Origin: Thalassobius sp. Cn5-15 | GTDB lineage: Bacteria; Pseudomonadota; Alphaproteobacteria; Rhodobacterales; Rhodobacteraceae | Direction of reading: 5' to 3' | Assembly: GCF_022347685.1 (NCBI RefSeq) | Contig: NZ_JAKRGF010000004.1 | Coordinates: 62,001-126,000 of the forward strand | DNA length: 64,000 nt | Shown here: positions 18,615 to 28,516 of the stretch, piece after piece | How the letters are laid out: every line of letters begins with the position of its first letter | Position numbering within the stretch: the first letter of the stretch is position 1 | Notes under the pieces: model-generated | What the model was told of the DNA's origin: nothing | Seen by the model: only the letters and a program-made list of their open reading frames with translations | The model's database searches: none | Position numbers and translations under genes: made by a program

Positions 18615-19841
18615 ATGGCTGGAAACATCCCTGTCTCTCCGCTGGCTCCTGCCAGCTTCCCTCAGTTGCCCGTTGTTCAGGGCGCGACCTTTGCCTCCGC
18701 TGCAGCGGGGGTGAAATATCAGGGCCGCACTGACGTGATGCTGGCGCTTTTGAAGCCCGGCACGACGATGGCAGGTGTGTTCACCCGTTCCGCCACACGG
18801 TCGGCCAACGTTCTGGATTGTCAGGCGAAAATTGGCGCTGACAGCGATGCTGGTGCGGCGATCATCGTGAACTCCGGCAATTCCAACGCTTTCACCGGCA
18901 AGGCGGGTGAAGGGTCGGTCGACGCGATCTGCACCGCAGTGGCTGAGGCAGCTGGTCTGCCCGCGGCACGCGTTTTCACCTCCTCCACCGGGGTTATTGG
19001 TGAACGTTTGCCCCATGACCGCATCACCGCCAAACTGGCGGAACTTACGGCAGGGCAACAGGCGGATGGGTTGGAAGGCGCGGCGCAGGCGATCATGACC
19101 ACCGATACTTTTGCCAAGGGCGCAACCGCGACGGTGCAGATCGACGGTGCGCCCGTGACCATCGCGGGCATTGCCAAGGGTTCGGGCATGGTGGCGCCGG
19201 ATATGGCGACGATGCTTGTCTATATCTTTACCGATGCTGCCGCTTCCCGCCCGGCGCTACAGGCGATGCTCGGCGCGCATACCGACAAGACGTTCAACAA
19301 CATCACCGTGGACAGCGACACTTCCACCTCTGACACGCTGCTTTTAGCGGCTACAGGCGCGTCTGGTGTGAATGTGGACGGGAATGACACCTTTGCACAG
19401 GCGCTGCATGACGTGATGCTGGATCTGGCACATCAGGTGGTGCGCGACGGTGAAGGCGCGACCAAGTTTTTGGAGGTCCATGTTACCGGCGCCGCATCTG
19501 ATGCAGATGCACGCACCCATGCGATGGCGATTGCCAATTCGCCGCTGATCAAAACCGCCGTAGCGGGTGAGGATCCGAACTGGGGCCGCGTTGTCATGGC
19601 TGTGGGGAAATCCGGCGCAGCGGCGGATCGCGATCTGTTGACCATCCGGTTTGGCGATATTGTGGTCGCGGAAAACGGCTGGGTGTCAGAGAGCTATACC
19701 GAAGACGCCGGCGCCGCCTATATGAAGGCGCAGGATTTGGTGATCGGCGTCGATCTGGGACTGGGCAGTGGCACATCCACAGCATGGACCTGTGATCTGA
19801 CCCACGGCTATATCACCATCAACGCAGACTATCGTTCGTAA
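18615..19841 (+). CDS. argJ: Bifunctional glutamate N-acetyltransferase/amino-acid acetyltransferase
   Basis: 408 residues, normal for ArgJ. The self-cleavage site lies in PDMATMLV: cleavage before Thr199 makes the alpha and beta chains and exposes Thr199 as nucleophile. Other family segments are TSSTGVIGE, GSGMVAP, NSGNSNAFTG and the C-terminal HGYITINADYRS. ArgJ transfers the acetyl group of N-acetylornithine to glutamate, and bifunctional forms also use acetyl-CoA. It completes the cyclic arginine route together with argG at 46.2 kb. It follows ppiC by six bases and precedes mutT by 26, so all three may share a transcript. Confidence 0.97.
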   Translation: MAGNIPVSPLAPASFPQLPVVQGATFASAAAGVKYQGRTDVMLALLKPGTTMAGVFTRSATRSANVLDCQAKIGADSDAGAAIIVNSGNSNAFTGKAGEGSVDAICTAVAEAAGLPAARVFTSSTGVIGERLPHDRITAKLAELTAGQQADGLEGAAQAIMTTDTFAKGATATVQIDGAPVTIAGIAKGSGMVAPDMATMLVYIFTDAAASRPALQAMLGAHTDKTFNNITVDSDTSTSDTLLLAATGASGVNVDGNDTFAQALHDVMLDLAHQVVRDGEGATKFLEVHVTGAASDADARTHAMAIANSPLIKTAVAGEDPNWGRVVMAVGKSGAAADRDLLTIRFGDIVVAENGWVSESYTEDAGAAYMKAQDLVIGVDLGLGSGTSTAWTCDLTHGYITINADYRS

Positions 19842-19867
19842 GAACACCATCAAAGGAACCGCCCCTC

Positions 19868-20299
19868 ATGAGTGATCACGCACAACAGACCGCAGCGCCC
19901 GTCAAAACCGTTCTGGTGTCTGCTGTTGCCCTGATTGATACAGAGGGGCGGATTCTGCTGGCCCAACGCCCAGAGGGCAAATCCATGGCCGGCCTCTGGG
20001 AATTTCCCGGCGGCAAGGTTGAGCTGGGTGAAACCCCTGAACACGCGCTGATCCGCGAACTGCAGGAAGAGCTGGGCATTGATACCTGGGAAAGCTGTCT
20101 GGCACCGCTGACCTTTGCCAGCCATTCCTATGAAAAATTCCACTTGTTGATGCCGCTTTTCGCATGCCGCAAGTGGGACGGCATCCCGCAGCCGCGCGAA
20201 GGTCAGGTGCTGAAATGGGTGCGCCCAGCCGATCTGCGCGATTATCCGATGCCGCCCGCGGATGTGCCATTGATCCCCATTCTGCGCGATTGGCTGTGA
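19868..20299 (+). CDS. mutT: MutT-type 8-oxo-dGTP diphosphatase (Nudix)
   Basis: 143 residues. The Nudix box runs from GKVELGETPEHALIRELQEE to LGI (about residues 45-67), fitting Gx5Ex7REUxEExGU. Flanking sequences (LLAQRPEGKSMAGLWEFPGGK; the C-terminal LKWVRPADLRDYPMPPAD) are those of MutT, which hydrolyses 8-oxo-dGTP and prevents A:T to C:G transversions. Placement directly after argJ is common in Rhodobacteraceae. Two further Nudix genes lie at 41.2 and 43.1 kb, but neither has the MutT flanks. Confidence 0.93.
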   Translation: MSDHAQQTAAPVKTVLVSAVALIDTEGRILLAQRPEGKSMAGLWEFPGGKVELGETPEHALIRELQEELGIDTWESCLAPLTFASHSYEKFHLLMPLFACRKWDGIPQPREGQVLKWVRPADLRDYPMPPADVPLIPILRDWL

Positions 20300-20467
20300 T
20301 CTCAGCCTAATTTTTCCGCTTTTGCGCAAATTTATCCGCGTAAACCTGACCTATGGGTTATTCCGGCTTTACTCTTGCGTATAGGTCCGAAGTGAAAATT
20401 GCGTTTTTTACTAGGTTCTGGGTATCAATTATGTACTCTAGTCCCATCATTTGTTGGGGAGAGTGAT

Positions 20468-20602
20468 ATGATCAAGACCATTCGTATCGGGAACTACATC
20501 TCGGTTCAGGGTAATTTCGTCAAGAAAACAGAGGGTGGAAAAATGGTGGTGCGCGTCGGTGACAAGCTGTTCACCGGCACCCCGGTCGGCCAATGCGCCT
20601 GA
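20468..20602 (+). CDS. Small conserved-looking protein, 44 residues, unknown function
   Basis: A 44-residue ORF with a strong ribosome site (GGGGAGAG) before ATG 20468. The product (MIKTIRIGNYISVQG...) is basic, with several short beta-type stretches (KMVVRVGDKLFTGTPVG), and has no signal peptide or membrane segment. It is preceded by an AT-rich 168-base gap and followed by about 110 bases of untranslated sequence ending in a strong terminator, so it appears to have its own transcription unit. Very similar short proteins occur in related genomes, as far as I recall, without assigned function. Confidence 0.7.
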   Translation: MIKTIRIGNYISVQGNFVKKTEGGKMVVRVGDKLFTGTPVGQCA

Positions 20603-20712
20603 CCTGTGACATCTGATCTGCAGCAACCGATTTATGTGAAGCAGTCAGGGTACAGACCCACCAAGAATACCAGAGGCTCCTTGCAGACACTGTAATGTGG
20701 CCACTCACGGGG

Positions 20713-20747
20713 AAAGGGAAAGCGGGGATGCTTTCCCTTTTCTTTTA
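20713..20747 (+). terminator. Intrinsic terminator on the plus strand
   Basis: A perfect 11-bp stem (AAAGGGAAAGC with GCTTTCCCTTT), a six-base loop, then TCTTTT. It ends the transcript of the 44-residue gene after a 3' region of about 110 bases. Confidence 0.88.
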
Positions 20748-20792
20748 CTTTGCACAACAACTGCGCGCTGTTGCTGTGAGGTTGGAAACGAA

Positions 20793-20819
20793 AAGGCCCC
20801 CGCCGATGGCAGGGGCCTT
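20793..20819 (-). terminator. Terminator of the rimP-nusA-infB operon
   Basis: AAGGCCCC and GGGGCCTT form a perfect 8-bp stem with an 11-base loop; on the minus strand it is followed by TTTTCG. It lies about 20 bases beyond the infB stop. Confidence 0.9.
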
Positions 20820-20840
20820 AATTCATTCACAATGAATGGA

Positions 20841-23324
20841 TTAGTCCAGCTTACGTTCGATCTCTTCACGTTCGAAGATCTCGATAACGTCGTCGGGACG
20901 GATATCGTCATAGTTTTCAAACGCCATACCGCATTCCTGACCGGACAGTACTTCTTTGACCTCGTCTTTGAAGCGCTTCAGCGTCTTCAGCGTGCCTTCG
21001 TGGATCACCACGTTGTCGCGCAGCAGGCGCACGCCTGCGGAACGGCGCGCCACGCCTTCGGTGACCAGACAGCCGGCAACTTTGCCAACGCCAGTAACCT
21101 TGAAGACTTCTTTGATCTGCGCGTAACCGATGAAGTTTTCGCGGATCTCTGCCGATAGCAGGCCGGATGCGGCAGCTTTGACGTCGTCTACCAGGTCATA
21201 GATGACCGAGTAGTAGCGGATTTCCACGCCCTTCTGGTTGGCGGTGTTCCGGGCCGATGCGTTTGCACGCACGTTGAAGCCCATGATCGGCGCGCCAGAG
21301 GCTTCTGCCAGACCAACGTCAGTTTCGGTGATCGCACCCACACCGTAGTGCAGAACGCGCACGCGCACTTCGTCGTTGCCGATCTTTTCCATCGCCTGAA
21401 CGATTGCTTCGGCAGAGCCCTGCACGTCGGCTTTCACCAGAATGGGCAGTTCTTGCACATTCTCGTCATCCTTTGCCTTCTGCATCAGCTGTTCCAGCGT
21501 TGCAGCGGCACCGGCGGCGGCGCGTTTTTCTTTGGCGGCGTTATGGCGGTATTCCGCGATCTCACGCGCCTGCGCTTCGGTTTCAACCACGTTCAGGACA
21601 TCGCCCGCCTCGGGTGTGCCGTTCAGACCCAGAACCTCAACCGGAACCGAGGGACCAGCAGTCTGTACACGCGCACCTTTGTCGTCGACCAGCGCACGGA
21701 CGCGGCCGTACTGCTCACCCACAACGAAGATGTCGCCTTGTTTCAGCGTACCTTTTTGCACCAGAACGGTGGCAACAGGACCACGGCCAACATCCAGCTG
21801 TGCCTCGATCACGGCACCTTCGGCGGCGCGGTCGGGGTTGGCTTTCAGTTCCAGAATTTCGGCCTGCAACGCGATCGCGTCCAGCAGTTCATCCAGACCC
21901 TGACCGGTGATGGCTGACACCTCAACGTCCTGCACATCGCCGGACATGTCTTCAACGATCACCTCGTGCTGCAGCAGTTCTGCGCGCACTTTCTGAGGAT
22001 CCGCCGCAGGGCGGTCGATTTTGTTGATCGCAACGATCATCGGCACACCTGCCGCTTTGGCGTGGTTGATAGCCTCAATCGTCTGCGGCATGACCGAGTC
22101 GTCAGCTGCAACAACCAGAACAACGATGTCCGTTACCTGCGCACCGCGCGACCGCATGGAGGTAAAGGCCGCGTGGCCCGGCGTGTCGAGGAACGACAGA
22201 ACCGCGCCATTATCGGTTTTTACCTGATACGCACCGATGTGCTGGGTGATGCCGCCCGCTTCGCCGGAAACAACCTTGGCATTGCGGATTGCGTCCAGCA
22301 GCGAGGTTTTACCGTGGTCAACGTGGCCCATGATGGTCACAACGGGGGGACGCGATTTCAGATCTTCGTCGCTGTCGTCGATCTGCTGGATCACGTCCTC
22401 AACGTCAGAGTCGGAGACACGTTGGATATTGTGGCCAAACTCTTCGATGATCAGTTCTGCGGTGTCGGCGTCGATGGTTTGGTTCTGTGTGACCATCATG
22501 CCCATTTTCATGAGCGATTTCACCACATCGGCCACACGTTCGGCCATACGGTTCGCCAGTTCCGACACCACGATCGCCTCGGGCACCTGAACGTCACGGA
22601 CAACCTTTTCGCGCTCAACCGGTGCACCCATGGCTTTCTGACGGGCGCGTTCCTGTTTCCGCTTCATCGCGGCCATGGACTTTTGACGGCCACCTTCGCC
22701 ACCGGTCAGCGCCTGATTCACAGTCAGCTTGCCCGAACGGCGGTTGTCGTCGCGGCCTTTGCGACCACGCTCTTCGCGCTCTTTTTTGCGCTCGGGCGCG
22801 GCGGGGGCAGGCGCAGCCTTGAGGTTACGCGCAGGTGCAGCGGCCTCTTTCTTGGGCTGGGCGGCTTCAGCGGCAGCGCGTTTGGCAGCCTCTTCGGCTT
22901 CTTTTTTCTTGCGTGCGTCTTCTTCAGCCTTGGCTTTCAGGGCTGCTTCACGCTCACGTTCGGCACGCTCTTTGGCTTCGGCCTCTTCGCGGCGACGCTG
23001 ACGCTCTTCTTCGCGTGCTTTCTCTTCGGCTGCGCGCTTCTCAGCTTCCTCGGCCTCACGGGCCTTTGCGGCCTGCAGCGCGCGCATGCGACGCTCCATT
23101 TCCGCGTCGGAGATGCCCGCCGGGCGTTTTGAGGGATCGCCCCCCGCTTGGCCGGGACGACCACCGCCGGGTTTGGCTGCGCCGGGCTTGGGCACCACAA
23201 CGCGTTTGCGCTTGGTCTCCACCACGACGTTTTTGGTACGGCCATGGCTGAAGCTCTGCTTCACATTACCCGGACGGGCACCGCCACGAACTCCCAAAGT
23301 CTTTTTACCGTCGTTTTCGCTCAT
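20841..23324 (-). CDS. infB: Translation initiation factor IF-2
   Basis: About 827 residues. A basic N-terminal part ([18 protein letters not shown]) and a long Ala/Glu/Lys/Arg-rich charged helix (about residues 70-190) precede the IF2_N segment ([21 protein letters not shown]). The GTPase domain follows with G1 [11 protein letters not shown]3 DTPGHAAF and G4 NKID, then domain II and the C-terminal fMet-tRNA-binding domain. ATG 23324 ([14 protein letters not shown]) is chosen over the upstream in-frame start because this is the standard N-terminus. It is ten bases downstream of the YlxR-like gene and is the last gene of the operon. Confidence 0.97.
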   Translation of the reverse strand: MSENDGKKTLGVRGGARPGNVKQSFSHGRTKNVVVETKRKRVVVPKPGAAKPGGGRPGQAGGDPSKRPAGISDAEMERRMRALQAAKAREAEEAEKRAAEEKAREEERQRRREEAEAKERAEREREAALKAKAEEDARKKKEAEEAAKRAAAEAAQPKKEAAAPARNLKAAPAPAAPERKKEREERGRKGRDDNRRSGKLTVNQALTGGEGGRQKSMAAMKRKQERARQKAMGAPVEREKVVRDVQVPEAIVVSELANRMAERVADVVKSLMKMGMMVTQNQTIDADTAELIIEEFGHNIQRVSDSDVEDVIQQIDDSDEDLKSRPPVVTIMGHVDHGKTSLLDAIRNAKVVSGEAGGITQHIGAYQVKTDNGAVLSFLDTPGHAAFTSMRSRGAQVTDIVVLVVAADDSVMPQTIEAINHAKAAGVPMIVAINKIDRPAADPQKVRAELLQHEVIVEDMSGDVQDVEVSAITGQGLDELLDAIALQAEILELKANPDRAAEGAVIEAQLDVGRGPVATVLVQKGTLKQGDIFVVGEQYGRVRALVDDKGARVQTAGPSVPVEVLGLNGTPEAGDVLNVVETEAQAREIAEYRHNAAKEKRAAAGAAATLEQLMQKAKDDENVQELPILVKADVQGSAEAIVQAMEKIGNDEVRVRVLHYGVGAITETDVGLAEASGAPIMGFNVRANASARNTANQKGVEIRYYSVIYDLVDDVKAAASGLLSAEIRENFIGYAQIKEVFKVTGVGKVAGCLVTEGVARRSAGVRLLRDNVVIHEGTLKTLKRFKDEVKEVLSGQECGMAFENYDDIRPDDVIEIFEREEIERKLD

Positions 23325-23334
23325 CTGGCTCTCT

Positions 23335-23955
23335 TCATCCTTTCCGGTGGTCATCGTCGCCACCACGGGTGCGTATACCCTTAAGTCTTGCGGCATCCTC
23401 TACTACACGATGGGTCAAACCACCAGCGCCTAGGGCCACATGAATTACAGTTTGTCGCCCAAAGGCCTGTCCCAGCTCATCCGCAGTGAGCCAACCAATG
23501 AACGATCCGCCTTCCGGCGTGCGCAGTTTCGACTTGCCACGGCCCGAACCATCGGACGCCTGGATCAGCACTTCGGCGTAATCCTTGACCAGCCAGTCTT
23601 TGACCTTTTCAAATCCGGTGATGGCATCGCCCGTCTTACGGGCGAGGCTGATCAGATCAACAACACGACGCACCAGCATCGCCTCAACCTGATCCACCAG
23701 ATCCTCTGGCACCGTGACTTGCTGTTTGGCGCCACGGTTAAACGCGCCTTTCTTTGACGCTTGCTGTAGCGCGTTCCGATCAGAACTGACCCAGATACCG
23801 CGCCCCGGCAGTTTGTCAGCGAGGTCCGGCACGATCTGGCCGTCCGGACCCACAACGAAGCGGATCAGCCCAAACTTAGGCTGCACTTCGCCAGTGACAA
23901 CGCACTTGCGCTCAGGACCGTTTTCCCGATCCTTGGATTTTCCGCCGCGCCCCAT
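23335..23955 (-). CDS. YlxR/DUF448 RNA-binding protein with L7Ae-like C-terminal domain
   Basis: 206 residues. The N-terminal DUF448/YlxR domain shows [24 protein letters not shown] and [18 protein letters not shown]. The C-terminal part (about residues 85-180; [21 protein letters not shown]) looks like an L7Ae/L30e fold, a fusion usual in Alphaproteobacteria. YlxR proteins lie between nusA and infB in many bacteria and are thought to bind RNA; a role in modulating RNase P has been reported in some species. ATG 23955 is preceded by GGAGGC. It is 25 bases after nusA. Confidence 0.9.
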   Translation of the reverse strand: MGRGGKSKDRENGPERKCVVTGEVQPKFGLIRFVVGPDGQIVPDLADKLPGRGIWVSSDRNALQQASKKGAFNRGAKQQVTVPEDLVDQVEAMLVRRVVDLISLARKTGDAITGFEKVKDWLVKDYAEVLIQASDGSGRGKSKLRTPEGGSFIGWLTADELGQAFGRQTVIHVALGAGGLTHRVVEDAARLKGIRTRGGDDDHRKG

Positions 23956-23980
23956 GCGACCAGCCTCCGAGGCCTGAAAA

Positions 23981-25606
23981 TCAGGCCTCGGCCTCCTCTG
24001 CGGGGGCACCTTCTTCGCCTTCGGCCTCTTCTTCGGCTGCCAGCTCTGCCGGATCGACCCAGCCAAGGGTGATACGGGCGGTCATGATCAGATCCTGTGC
24101 CGCTTCAAGAGTTACACCGAAGGGTTCCAGCGTACCGTCGTCTTTGCTGCGCTCACCGTTCACAGTGGTCCAGCCGCCGGCCAGCTCCCAGTCCGCGCAG
24201 GTGGCGAAGTCTTCCAGCGTTTTGACGTCATCTTCGGCCAGCGCCTGGATCATCTGCGGGGTCAGGCCTTCAAATGCGAACAGGCTGTCCTCTACGCCCA
24301 GTTCACGGGCGCGTTCGATGGCAGCGTTTGCCTGTGCTTCCAGATAGTCGCGGGCACGGGCCTGCAGTTCGCCAGCGGTGTCTTCATCAACACCGTCGAT
24401 GACCAGCAGTTCGTCGATCTCAACATAGGCCACTTCTTCGAGGTTGGTGAAGCCTTCAGCAACCAGCAGCTGAGCGAAGAATTCGTCCACGTCCAGCGTC
24501 TGAACGAACAGCTTGGTGCGCTCTTCGAACTCTTTCTGGCGACGTGCCGATTCGTCCGATTCGGTCATGATGTCGATGTCCAGACCGGTCAGCTGCGACG
24601 CCAGACGCACGTTCTGACCGCGACGGCCGATGGCCAGGCTCAGCTGTTCGTCAGGAACAACAACTTCGATACGCTCGGCGTCTTCGTCCAGAACAACCTT
24701 GGAAACCTCTGCCGGTTGCAGCGCGTTCACCAGGAAGGTCGGCACATCTTCGTTCCACGGGATGATGTCGATCTTTTCGCCCTGCAGCTCGTTCACAACG
24801 GCCTGCACACGGCTGCCACGCATACCTACACAAGCACCAACCGGATCGATGGAGTTGTCGAAGGACACAACAGCGATCTTGGCGCGCGAACCGGGGTCAC
24901 GGGCAACGGCCTTGATCTCGATGATGCCTTCGTAGATTTCCGGCACTTCCATTTTGAACAGCTCGGCCATGAATTCAGGCGCGGTCCGGCTGAGGAAGAT
25001 CTGATGACCACGGGTCTCACGGCGCACATCCTTGATGTAGCAACGCACGCGGTCGTTCGGGCGGTAGCTTTCGCGGCCGATCTTTTCGTTACGGCGCAGC
25101 GAAGCTTCGCCGCGGCCGTTCAGATCAACAACAACGTTGCCAAACTCTTCGCGTTTGACGGTGGCGTTGATGATGGTGCCAACCTTGTCTTTGTATTCCT
25201 CGAACTGGCGGTCACGCTCTGCTTCACGAACCTTTTGCAGGATCACCTGCTTGGCCGACTGTGCCGCGATACGGCCCAGTTCTACCGGCGGAACCTCTTC
25301 GACGTAGGTGTCGCCTACCTCGGGGTTTTCCATGTACTGACGCGCCTGCGCGACAGTGAATTCAGCCTGATAGTTTTCCAGCTCTTCGTCCTCAACCACG
25401 GTACGCACGCGGGTGAAGGTGGCGCGACCGGTTTTGCGGTCGATGGAAACGCGGATGTCCATTTCGGCGCCGTAGCGCGACTTGGCCGCGCGGGCCAGCG
25501 ATTCTTCCATCGCTTCGACCACCAGACCGGGGTCGATCATTTTTTCACGGGCGACCGCTTCGGCGGTTTGCAGCAGTTCCAGCTGGTTAGCAGAGGTAAT
25601 TGCCAT
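23981..25606 (-). CDS. nusA: Transcription termination/antitermination factor NusA
   Basis: 541 residues. The N-terminal RNA polymerase-binding domain starts [23 protein letters not shown]1 and two KH domains follow ([58 protein letters not shown]). The C-terminal acidic helical repeats are present, as in other Proteobacteria, and the protein ends in an acidic Glu/Ala tail. It controls pausing, termination and antitermination. It starts two bases after the rimP stop, so the two are translationally close. The usual family length is about 490-550 residues. Confidence 0.97.
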   Translation of the reverse strand: MAITSANQLELLQTAEAVAREKMIDPGLVVEAMEESLARAAKSRYGAEMDIRVSIDRKTGRATFTRVRTVVEDEELENYQAEFTVAQARQYMENPEVGDTYVEEVPPVELGRIAAQSAKQVILQKVREAERDRQFEEYKDKVGTIINATVKREEFGNVVVDLNGRGEASLRRNEKIGRESYRPNDRVRCYIKDVRRETRGHQIFLSRTAPEFMAELFKMEVPEIYEGIIEIKAVARDPGSRAKIAVVSFDNSIDPVGACVGMRGSRVQAVVNELQGEKIDIIPWNEDVPTFLVNALQPAEVSKVVLDEDAERIEVVVPDEQLSLAIGRRGQNVRLASQLTGLDIDIMTESDESARRQKEFEERTKLFVQTLDVDEFFAQLLVAEGFTNLEEVAYVEIDELLVIDGVDEDTAGELQARARDYLEAQANAAIERARELGVEDSLFAFEGLTPQMIQALAEDDVKTLEDFATCADWELAGGWTTVNGERSKDDGTLEPFGVTLEAAQDLIMTARITLGWVDPAELAAEEEAEGEEGAPAEEAEA

Positions 25607-25608
25607 CT

Positions 25609-26202
25609 TTATTCATCCTCCTGAGAACCGGATTCGTCGGTTTCAATCTCGTCAAATTCGTCTTCGTTGATCAGGCCAGCGTCTTTACGCTGTTTCAGCA
25701 TTTCCTTGATCAGCTCATCGGTCAGAACCAGTTTGGCGTCAGACAGCCAGTCAAAGTTCAGACCAACGGTCACTTCTTCATCGCCACGCTCAAGGTTCAG
25801 CAGAACCTCTTCGTCCTCGACACCTGCCAGCACACCTTTGAAACGGCGCTGACCGTCGATCAGTTCGGTGGTCTCAACCTTGACCTCATAACCCTCATAG
25901 GTCTCAAAATCCTTGAGACGGGTCAGAGGACGGTCGATGCCGGGGCTGGAAACCTCAAGGGTGTAGTGATCCAAAATCGGATCCTCTACGTCCAGCACGG
26001 CAGATACGGCGGTCGAGATGCGGGCACATTCGTCCACTTCGATCCCGCCTTCGGGACGCTCTGCCATGATTTGCAGGGTGGCGGTCTTGCCACTCATCAG
26101 GCGAATGCGCACCAGTTCAAACCCCATGTCTTCGACAACGGGGGACACGATTTCGGCAAGACGCCGATCCATCGCAGCTTTGGCTATCAGGTCGTTGGTC
26201 AT
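25609..26202 (-). CDS. rimP: Ribosome maturation factor RimP
   Basis: About 197 residues. Family features are the N-terminal domain ([19 protein letters not shown]), the [25 protein letters not shown] block and an SH3-like C-terminal domain ending in an acidic tail. RimP is required for maturation of the 30S subunit. ATG 26202 is chosen; TTG 26217 lies inside the T tract of a hairpin and has no ribosome site. It is the first gene of rimP-nusA-ylxR-infB; a terminator-like hairpin sits only 13-36 bases upstream of its start codon, which is unusual. Confidence 0.94.
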   Translation of the reverse strand: MTNDLIAKAAMDRRLAEIVSPVVEDMGFELVRIRLMSGKTATLQIMAERPEGGIEVDECARISTAVSAVLDVEDPILDHYTLEVSSPGIDRPLTRLKDFETYEGYEVKVETTELIDGQRRFKGVLAGVEDEEVLLNLERGDEEVTVGLNFDWLSDAKLVLTDELIKEMLKQRKDAGLINEDEFDEIETDESGSQEDE

Positions 26203-26215
26203 ATCATCCAAACAC

Positions 26216-26238
26216 AAAAAAACGGGCCCGCGGCCCGT
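26216..26238 (-). promoter_or_regulatory. Terminator-like hairpin in the rimP leader (possible attenuator)
   Basis: On the minus strand, ACGGGCC-GCG-GGCCCGT is followed directly by a run of T (seven T in all, the first within the stem). It looks like a strong intrinsic terminator, yet it lies between a candidate promoter at 26287-26315 and the rimP start at 26202. It could instead end readthrough from pip. Confidence 0.7.
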
Positions 26239-26286
26239 CGATATTTCCCGGTGGAGCGTTGTGTCCGACGCGCCGCTGTTGAGGGG

Positions 26287-26315
26287 GATATACGCCTGTG
26301 GTTGGTAAATTGCAA
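26287..26315 (-). promoter_or_regulatory. Candidate promoter of rimP-nusA-infB
   Basis: On the minus strand TTGCAA (26310-26315) and TATATC (26287-26292) are separated by 17 bases, each matching four of six consensus positions. Transcription from here would give a leader of about 75-80 bases that includes the hairpin at 26216-26238. Confidence 0.5.
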
Positions 26316-26337
26316 GGGGGCGGCGCGATCCCCCTTA
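26314..26337 (-). terminator. Weak hairpin after pip
   Basis: AAGGGGG/CCCCCTT stem of 7 bp with a 9-base loop, 15 bases after the pip stop. The following bases (GCAATTT) give only a poor T tract. Confidence 0.4.
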
Positions 26338-26351
26338 TACAGTGGCAAGAA

Positions 26352-27335
26352 TCACCCCAACCCGCCAATCTCGGCGATCTGGTCCATCACCCGCACCAGT
26401 TCGGCGCTGATGCCCGGTTCGCTGAGGGCATGGCCGGCGTTACGGATCATTCGCAGCTCGCCCTTGCGCCAGTCGCGGGCTAGGTTCCACGCCGCCTCTG
26501 GCGGGCAAATCATATCGTAGCGGCCCTGAATGATGACACCGGGGATATGGTCGATCAGGTGCACATCACGCAGAATCTGACCGTCTTCCTCAAGGAAAAC
26601 ACGGTTGAGGAAATAGTGATTCTCTAACCGGGAAAAGGCACGGGCGTATTCACCTGGCGCATCGCCGCCGTAGCCGTTGGACTGGACGGATGCCAGAGCG
26701 TTTTCCCACTCCGCCCAGGCCTTGGCATATTGGGTCTGCACCCTCAGGTCGGGACCAAACAGGCGTTTGTGGTAGGCGGCGATGAAATCGTTCTGCTCAC
26801 CCTCGGGAATCAGATCCGCAAAGCGTGCCCATGTTTCCGGCCAAAATCGGCCCGCGCCGCCGCCATAAAACCACTCCAACTCGGTTTTGGTGCCCAGAAA
26901 CACACCGCGCAGGATCAATCCCAGAGGACGATCTGGATGGGTTTCGGCATAAACCAGTGCCAGCGTTGCGCCCCAGCTGCCGCCGAAGACATACCATTGT
27001 TCGATGCCAAGCTCCGTGCGAATCCGCTCAATATCAGCAACCAGATGCCAAGTGGTATTATCCTCGACCGAGGCATAGGGGCGTGAGCGCCCACAGCCGC
27101 GCTGATCAAACAGGATGATGCGGTAATATTGTGGGTCGAAATAGCGTCGCATCGTTGGGCTGCATCCGCCACCGGGGCCGCCATGCAGCACCACCACTGG
27201 AATCCCGTTTGGATTGCCGCTTTGTTCCAGATAAACCTTGTGACCATCACCCACGTCCAGCATACGCTGATCGAACGGGTCGATCGGCGGGTAAAGATAA
27301 TGCACTGCGCTTTTTTGGCCCGAGAATCTGTCCAT
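26352..27335 (-). CDS. pip: Proline iminopeptidase
   Basis: 327 residues with the alpha/beta-hydrolase signatures of [12 protein letters not shown] (oxyanion region), [13 protein letters not shown], and the nucleophile elbow [10 protein letters not shown]. The catalytic His is probably in GHALSE near the C-terminus, and the Asp within [11 protein letters not shown]. The enzyme releases N-terminal proline from peptides in the cytoplasm. Start ATG 27335 (MDRFSGQKS) matches the usual length of about 320. It is divergent from ubiG across a gap of about 50 bases and upstream of the rimP operon on the same strand. Confidence 0.95.
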   Translation of the reverse strand: MDRFSGQKSAVHYLYPPIDPFDQRMLDVGDGHKVYLEQSGNPNGIPVVVLHGGPGGGCSPTMRRYFDPQYYRIILFDQRGCGRSRPYASVEDNTTWHLVADIERIRTELGIEQWYVFGGSWGATLALVYAETHPDRPLGLILRGVFLGTKTELEWFYGGGAGRFWPETWARFADLIPEGEQNDFIAAYHKRLFGPDLRVQTQYAKAWAEWENALASVQSNGYGGDAPGEYARAFSRLENHYFLNRVFLEEDGQILRDVHLIDHIPGVIIQGRYDMICPPEAAWNLARDWRKGELRMIRNAGHALSEPGISAELVRVMDQIAEIGGLG

Positions 27336-27384
27336 AACCGTCCTATATAGTGGCGCAGACCTAAAAGAGCATATGGAGAGCAGA

Positions 27385-28143
27385 ATGCAAACCGCTCAGA
27401 CCACAGTTGATCCCAACGAAGTCGCCAAATTCGAAGCGATGGCTGCCGAATGGTGGGACCCGAAGGGCAAGTTTAAACCGCTGCACCTGATGAACCCCTG
27501 CCGTCTGGATTATATCACACGCCAGATCGCGGCGGAATTTAACCGCGACCTTGGTGCGGAGCGCCCGTTTGAGGGGCTGCGCCTGCTGGATATCGGCTGT
27601 GGTGGTGGGTTGCTGAGCGAACCGATGGCGCGTCTGGGTGCCACGGTGGTCGGCGCCGATGCGGCGGCGGGCAACATTCCGGTGGCGCAGGTGCATGCAC
27701 AACAGTCGGGGCTAGAGATCGACTATCGCAACATCACCGCCGAAGAGATGGCGAGTGCTGGTGAACAGTTTGACGTGGTGCTGAACATGGAAGTGGTTGA
27801 ACACGTCGCCGACCCGCAGGCCTATCTGACCGCGTGCCAGCAGTTGCTGAAACCCGGCGGGCTGATGATCTGTTCGACCATCAATCGTAACGCCAAAAGT
27901 TTTGCCATGGCGATTGTCGGCGCGGAATATGTGATGCGCTGGCTGCCGAAGGGCACACATGAATGGAACAAATTCATCACGCCGGATGAGCTGTTTGCCC
28001 TGATTGGCAATGCAGGGCTGGAGGCGGTGGACCGCAAGGGCTTCGTCTTTAACCCCATCAGTTGGCAGTGGACGATTTCAGACCGCGATCTGTCAGTGAA
28101 CTATGTGACTGCCAGTGTGAAGCCGCAGCAGGGTGGTGTTTGA
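27385..28143 (+). CDS. ubiG: Ubiquinone biosynthesis O-methyltransferase UbiG
   Basis: 252 residues. N-terminal family sequence [29 protein letters not shown]-binding motif [20 protein letters not shown], then [14 protein letters not shown] and the C-terminal [11 protein letters not shown]. UbiG makes both O-methylations in ubiquinone synthesis. An in-frame ATG at 27373 exists, but GGAGAG immediately precedes ATG 27385, so the shorter form is preferred. It is divergent from pip and 30 bases upstream of the YciI-like gene, with which it is probably cotranscribed. Confidence 0.96.
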   Translation: MQTAQTTVDPNEVAKFEAMAAEWWDPKGKFKPLHLMNPCRLDYITRQIAAEFNRDLGAERPFEGLRLLDIGCGGGLLSEPMARLGATVVGADAAAGNIPVAQVHAQQSGLEIDYRNITAEEMASAGEQFDVVLNMEVVEHVADPQAYLTACQQLLKPGGLMICSTINRNAKSFAMAIVGAEYVMRWLPKGTHEWNKFITPDELFALIGNAGLEAVDRKGFVFNPISWQWTISDRDLSVNYVTASVKPQQGGV

Positions 28144-28173
28144 GTATTTGCAGATCATTGAAAGGAGCGGGCT

Positions 28174-28491
28174 ATGAGTGATCCCAAGAGCATTTATCTG
28201 GTTGATATCGAATATATTGCGGAAACCGATGCGGTTATGGCGCAGCTGGACGCTCATATGGAATTTGTTGGCGCCGGTTTCGGGCGTGGCGATTTTCTGG
28301 TCGCGGGTCGCAAAATGCCGCGCACCGGTGGCATCATCCTGGCGCGCGGTCCGTCCAAGACAGCGGTAGAGGAACTGATGGCAACCGATCCTTTCGCCAC
28401 CTCCGGTGTGGCGCAGATCACCGTCACCGAGTTCTGGGCTGGCACCGTGCAGGACGGTTTGGCGGTGGCGCTGGATCAGGCGCTGATCTGA
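28174..28491 (+). CDS. YciI-family protein
   Basis: 105 residues. The ferredoxin-like YciI fold is suggested by the AQLDAHMEFVGAGFGRGDFLVAGRKMPRTGGIIL sequence, containing the conserved His and Gly-rich turn, and by ATDPFATSGVAQITVTEF. A clear AAAGGAG site precedes ATG 28174. YciI-like proteins have been proposed to be dehydratases or hydrolases acting on small molecules, but no substrate is known for most. It follows ubiG and converges with the MarR-type regulator, 25 bases away. Confidence 0.8.
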   Translation: MSDPKSIYLVDIEYIAETDAVMAQLDAHMEFVGAGFGRGDFLVAGRKMPRTGGIILARGPSKTAVEELMATDPFATSGVAQITVTEFWAGTVQDGLAVALDQALI

Positions 28492-28516
28492 TCGCATTAA
28501 AAAGGGGGGAGGGCGG

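Noticed and set aside
21966-23132. Plus-strand frame of 388 codons opposite infB
   Set aside because: Mirror of the charged repeat region of IF-2; low-complexity product, no start signal.
24716-25624. Plus-strand frame of 302 codons opposite nusA
   Set aside because: Antisense shadow of a conserved gene with no own motif.
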